Made by a program: the position numbers and the translations under genes
From: Patescibacteria group bacterium
Lineage (GTDB): Bacteria > Patescibacteriota > Andersenbacteria > UBA10190
Direction: 5' to 3'
DNA: 5,750 bases
NCBI GenBank assembly: GCA_022574795.1
Contig: JACZRJ010000038.1
Span: forward strand, 1-5,750
Shown: positions 5,350 through 5,750 of the stretch, piece after piece
Numbering within the stretch: position 1 is the stretch's first letter
Layout: each line of letters starts with the position of its first letter
Notes under the pieces: generated by a model
Told to the model about the DNA's origin: nothing
Databases searched by the model: none
Seen by the model: only the letters and a program-made list of their open reading frames with translations

Positions 5350-5750
5350 TTATGGCCTGGCGCTGCTTGGTGTTGCGGTTGCCTGGGGCTTAGGAGCTAG
5401 CACCGCGGAGCGGCGGCGGCCAATGCCTCGGTAGGAAATCCCAGCGGCGGCGATACCTTCAGCGTCAAGGGCGTTTTTGCCGTCAATGACTATGTTGATG
5501 CCGGCTTGCGCTAGAGCTTCCGGAGTAAGGAGTCGCACTATCTCATCATGGTCGCAGCCCAGCATCACGACGTCGGCTTGGCGTAAAGCTTCAGGTACGG
5601 AGCCGATAGTCGAGCGACTCGGTACATAGGGATCAAAGACCTCGAGAGCTACCGGGCTGTCCTGAAGCAGGTCTAGGATGGTAAGCGCTGGGCTCTCGCG
5701 GACATCGTCGATATTTTTCTTATAGGCCAACCCCAACAGAGCAACGGTGG
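5350..5750 (-). CDS. Nucleotide-sugar dehydrogenase, C-terminal part (partial; UDP-GlcNAc/ManNAc dehydrogenase-like)
   Basis: Only the last 132 codons and the TAA stop are in the window; the reading frame runs open through the right edge. The TTG at 5734-5736 should not be taken as a start, because the upstream in-frame residues TVAL complete the family motif. The fragment begins with TVALLGLAYKKNIDDVRESPAL, which matches the start of the UDP-binding C-terminal domain of the UDP-glucose/GDP-mannose dehydrogenase family (G-L-A-Y/F-K ... D-D-x-R-E-S-P). It continues with VFDPYVP, a DVVMLGCDHDEI segment, VIDGKNALD and a closing SYRGIGR. The last two resemble UDP-N-acetyl-hexosamine dehydrogenases (WecC/WbpA type), which oxidise C6 to a uronic acid for surface polysaccharide. 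The catalytic cysteine and the NAD-binding domain lie outside the window. After GIGR a tail of about 21 residues rich in A, P, S and T is added. Exact substrate is not determined. Confidence 0.9.
   Translation of the reverse strand, partial: TVALLGLAYKKNIDDVRESPALTILDLLQDSPVALEVFDPYVPSRSTIGSVPEALRQADVVMLGCDHDEIVRLLTPEALAQAGINIVIDGKNALDAEGIAAAGISYRGIGRRRSAVLAPKPQATATPSSARP

Noticed and set aside
5734..5736. TTG as a start codon of a small 128-residue protein
   Set aside because: The in-frame upstream residues continue the conserved dehydrogenase motif (TVALLGLAYKKN), so the gene extends beyond the right edge.

Overview
This 5.75 kb window is a compact, protein-coding stretch of a bacterial chromosome using the standard bacterial code. 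It holds eight genes: seven complete and one cut by the right edge. Gaps between genes are 5 to 71 bases, and one gene pair overlaps. Small proteins, very short leaders, scarce Shine-Dalgarno sites and a polymer-forming (bactofilin-like) protein fused to a membrane domain together suggest a Patescibacteria/CPR-type genome. That placement is an inference from style and gene content; no marker gene here proves it.

Layout. Positions 1-155 are an intergenic or partial-gene stretch with a weak hairpin and a candidate promoter. Four plus-strand genes follow: a Na+/Ca2+ antiporter of the CaCA (YrbG-like) family (156-1121), a DoxX-family membrane protein (1171-1551), a beta-helix/bactofilin-like protein with a multi-pass membrane domain (1565-2686), and an HD-superfamily hydrolase (2692-3270). 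The last three probably form one transcript from a promoter at about 1136-1144. Next, a minus-strand threonylcarbamoyl-AMP synthase gene, tsaC (3259-3930), converges on the HD gene with a 12-base overlap. A 71-base divergent spacer separates it from a plus-strand D-Ala-D-Ala carboxypeptidase (4002-4895), followed by a small two-helix membrane protein (4928-5326). The 3' end of a nucleotide-sugar dehydrogenase gene (5350 to beyond 5750) enters on the minus strand from the right.

How the genes fit together. Most products act at the cell envelope: cation exchange, a DoxX membrane protein, a membrane-anchored beta-helix scaffold, peptidoglycan trimming and sugar-nucleotide oxidation for surface polysaccharide. 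TsaC (tRNA t6A synthesis) is a housekeeping gene, and the substrate of the HD hydrolase is unknown. I found no mobile element, CRISPR array, tRNA or rRNA. I do not see a clearly novel system. The most interesting points are the beta-helix/membrane fusion co-transcribed with DoxX and HD genes, the near-leaderless promoters with a shared -10 pattern, and the unrecognised membrane protein after the carboxypeptidase.
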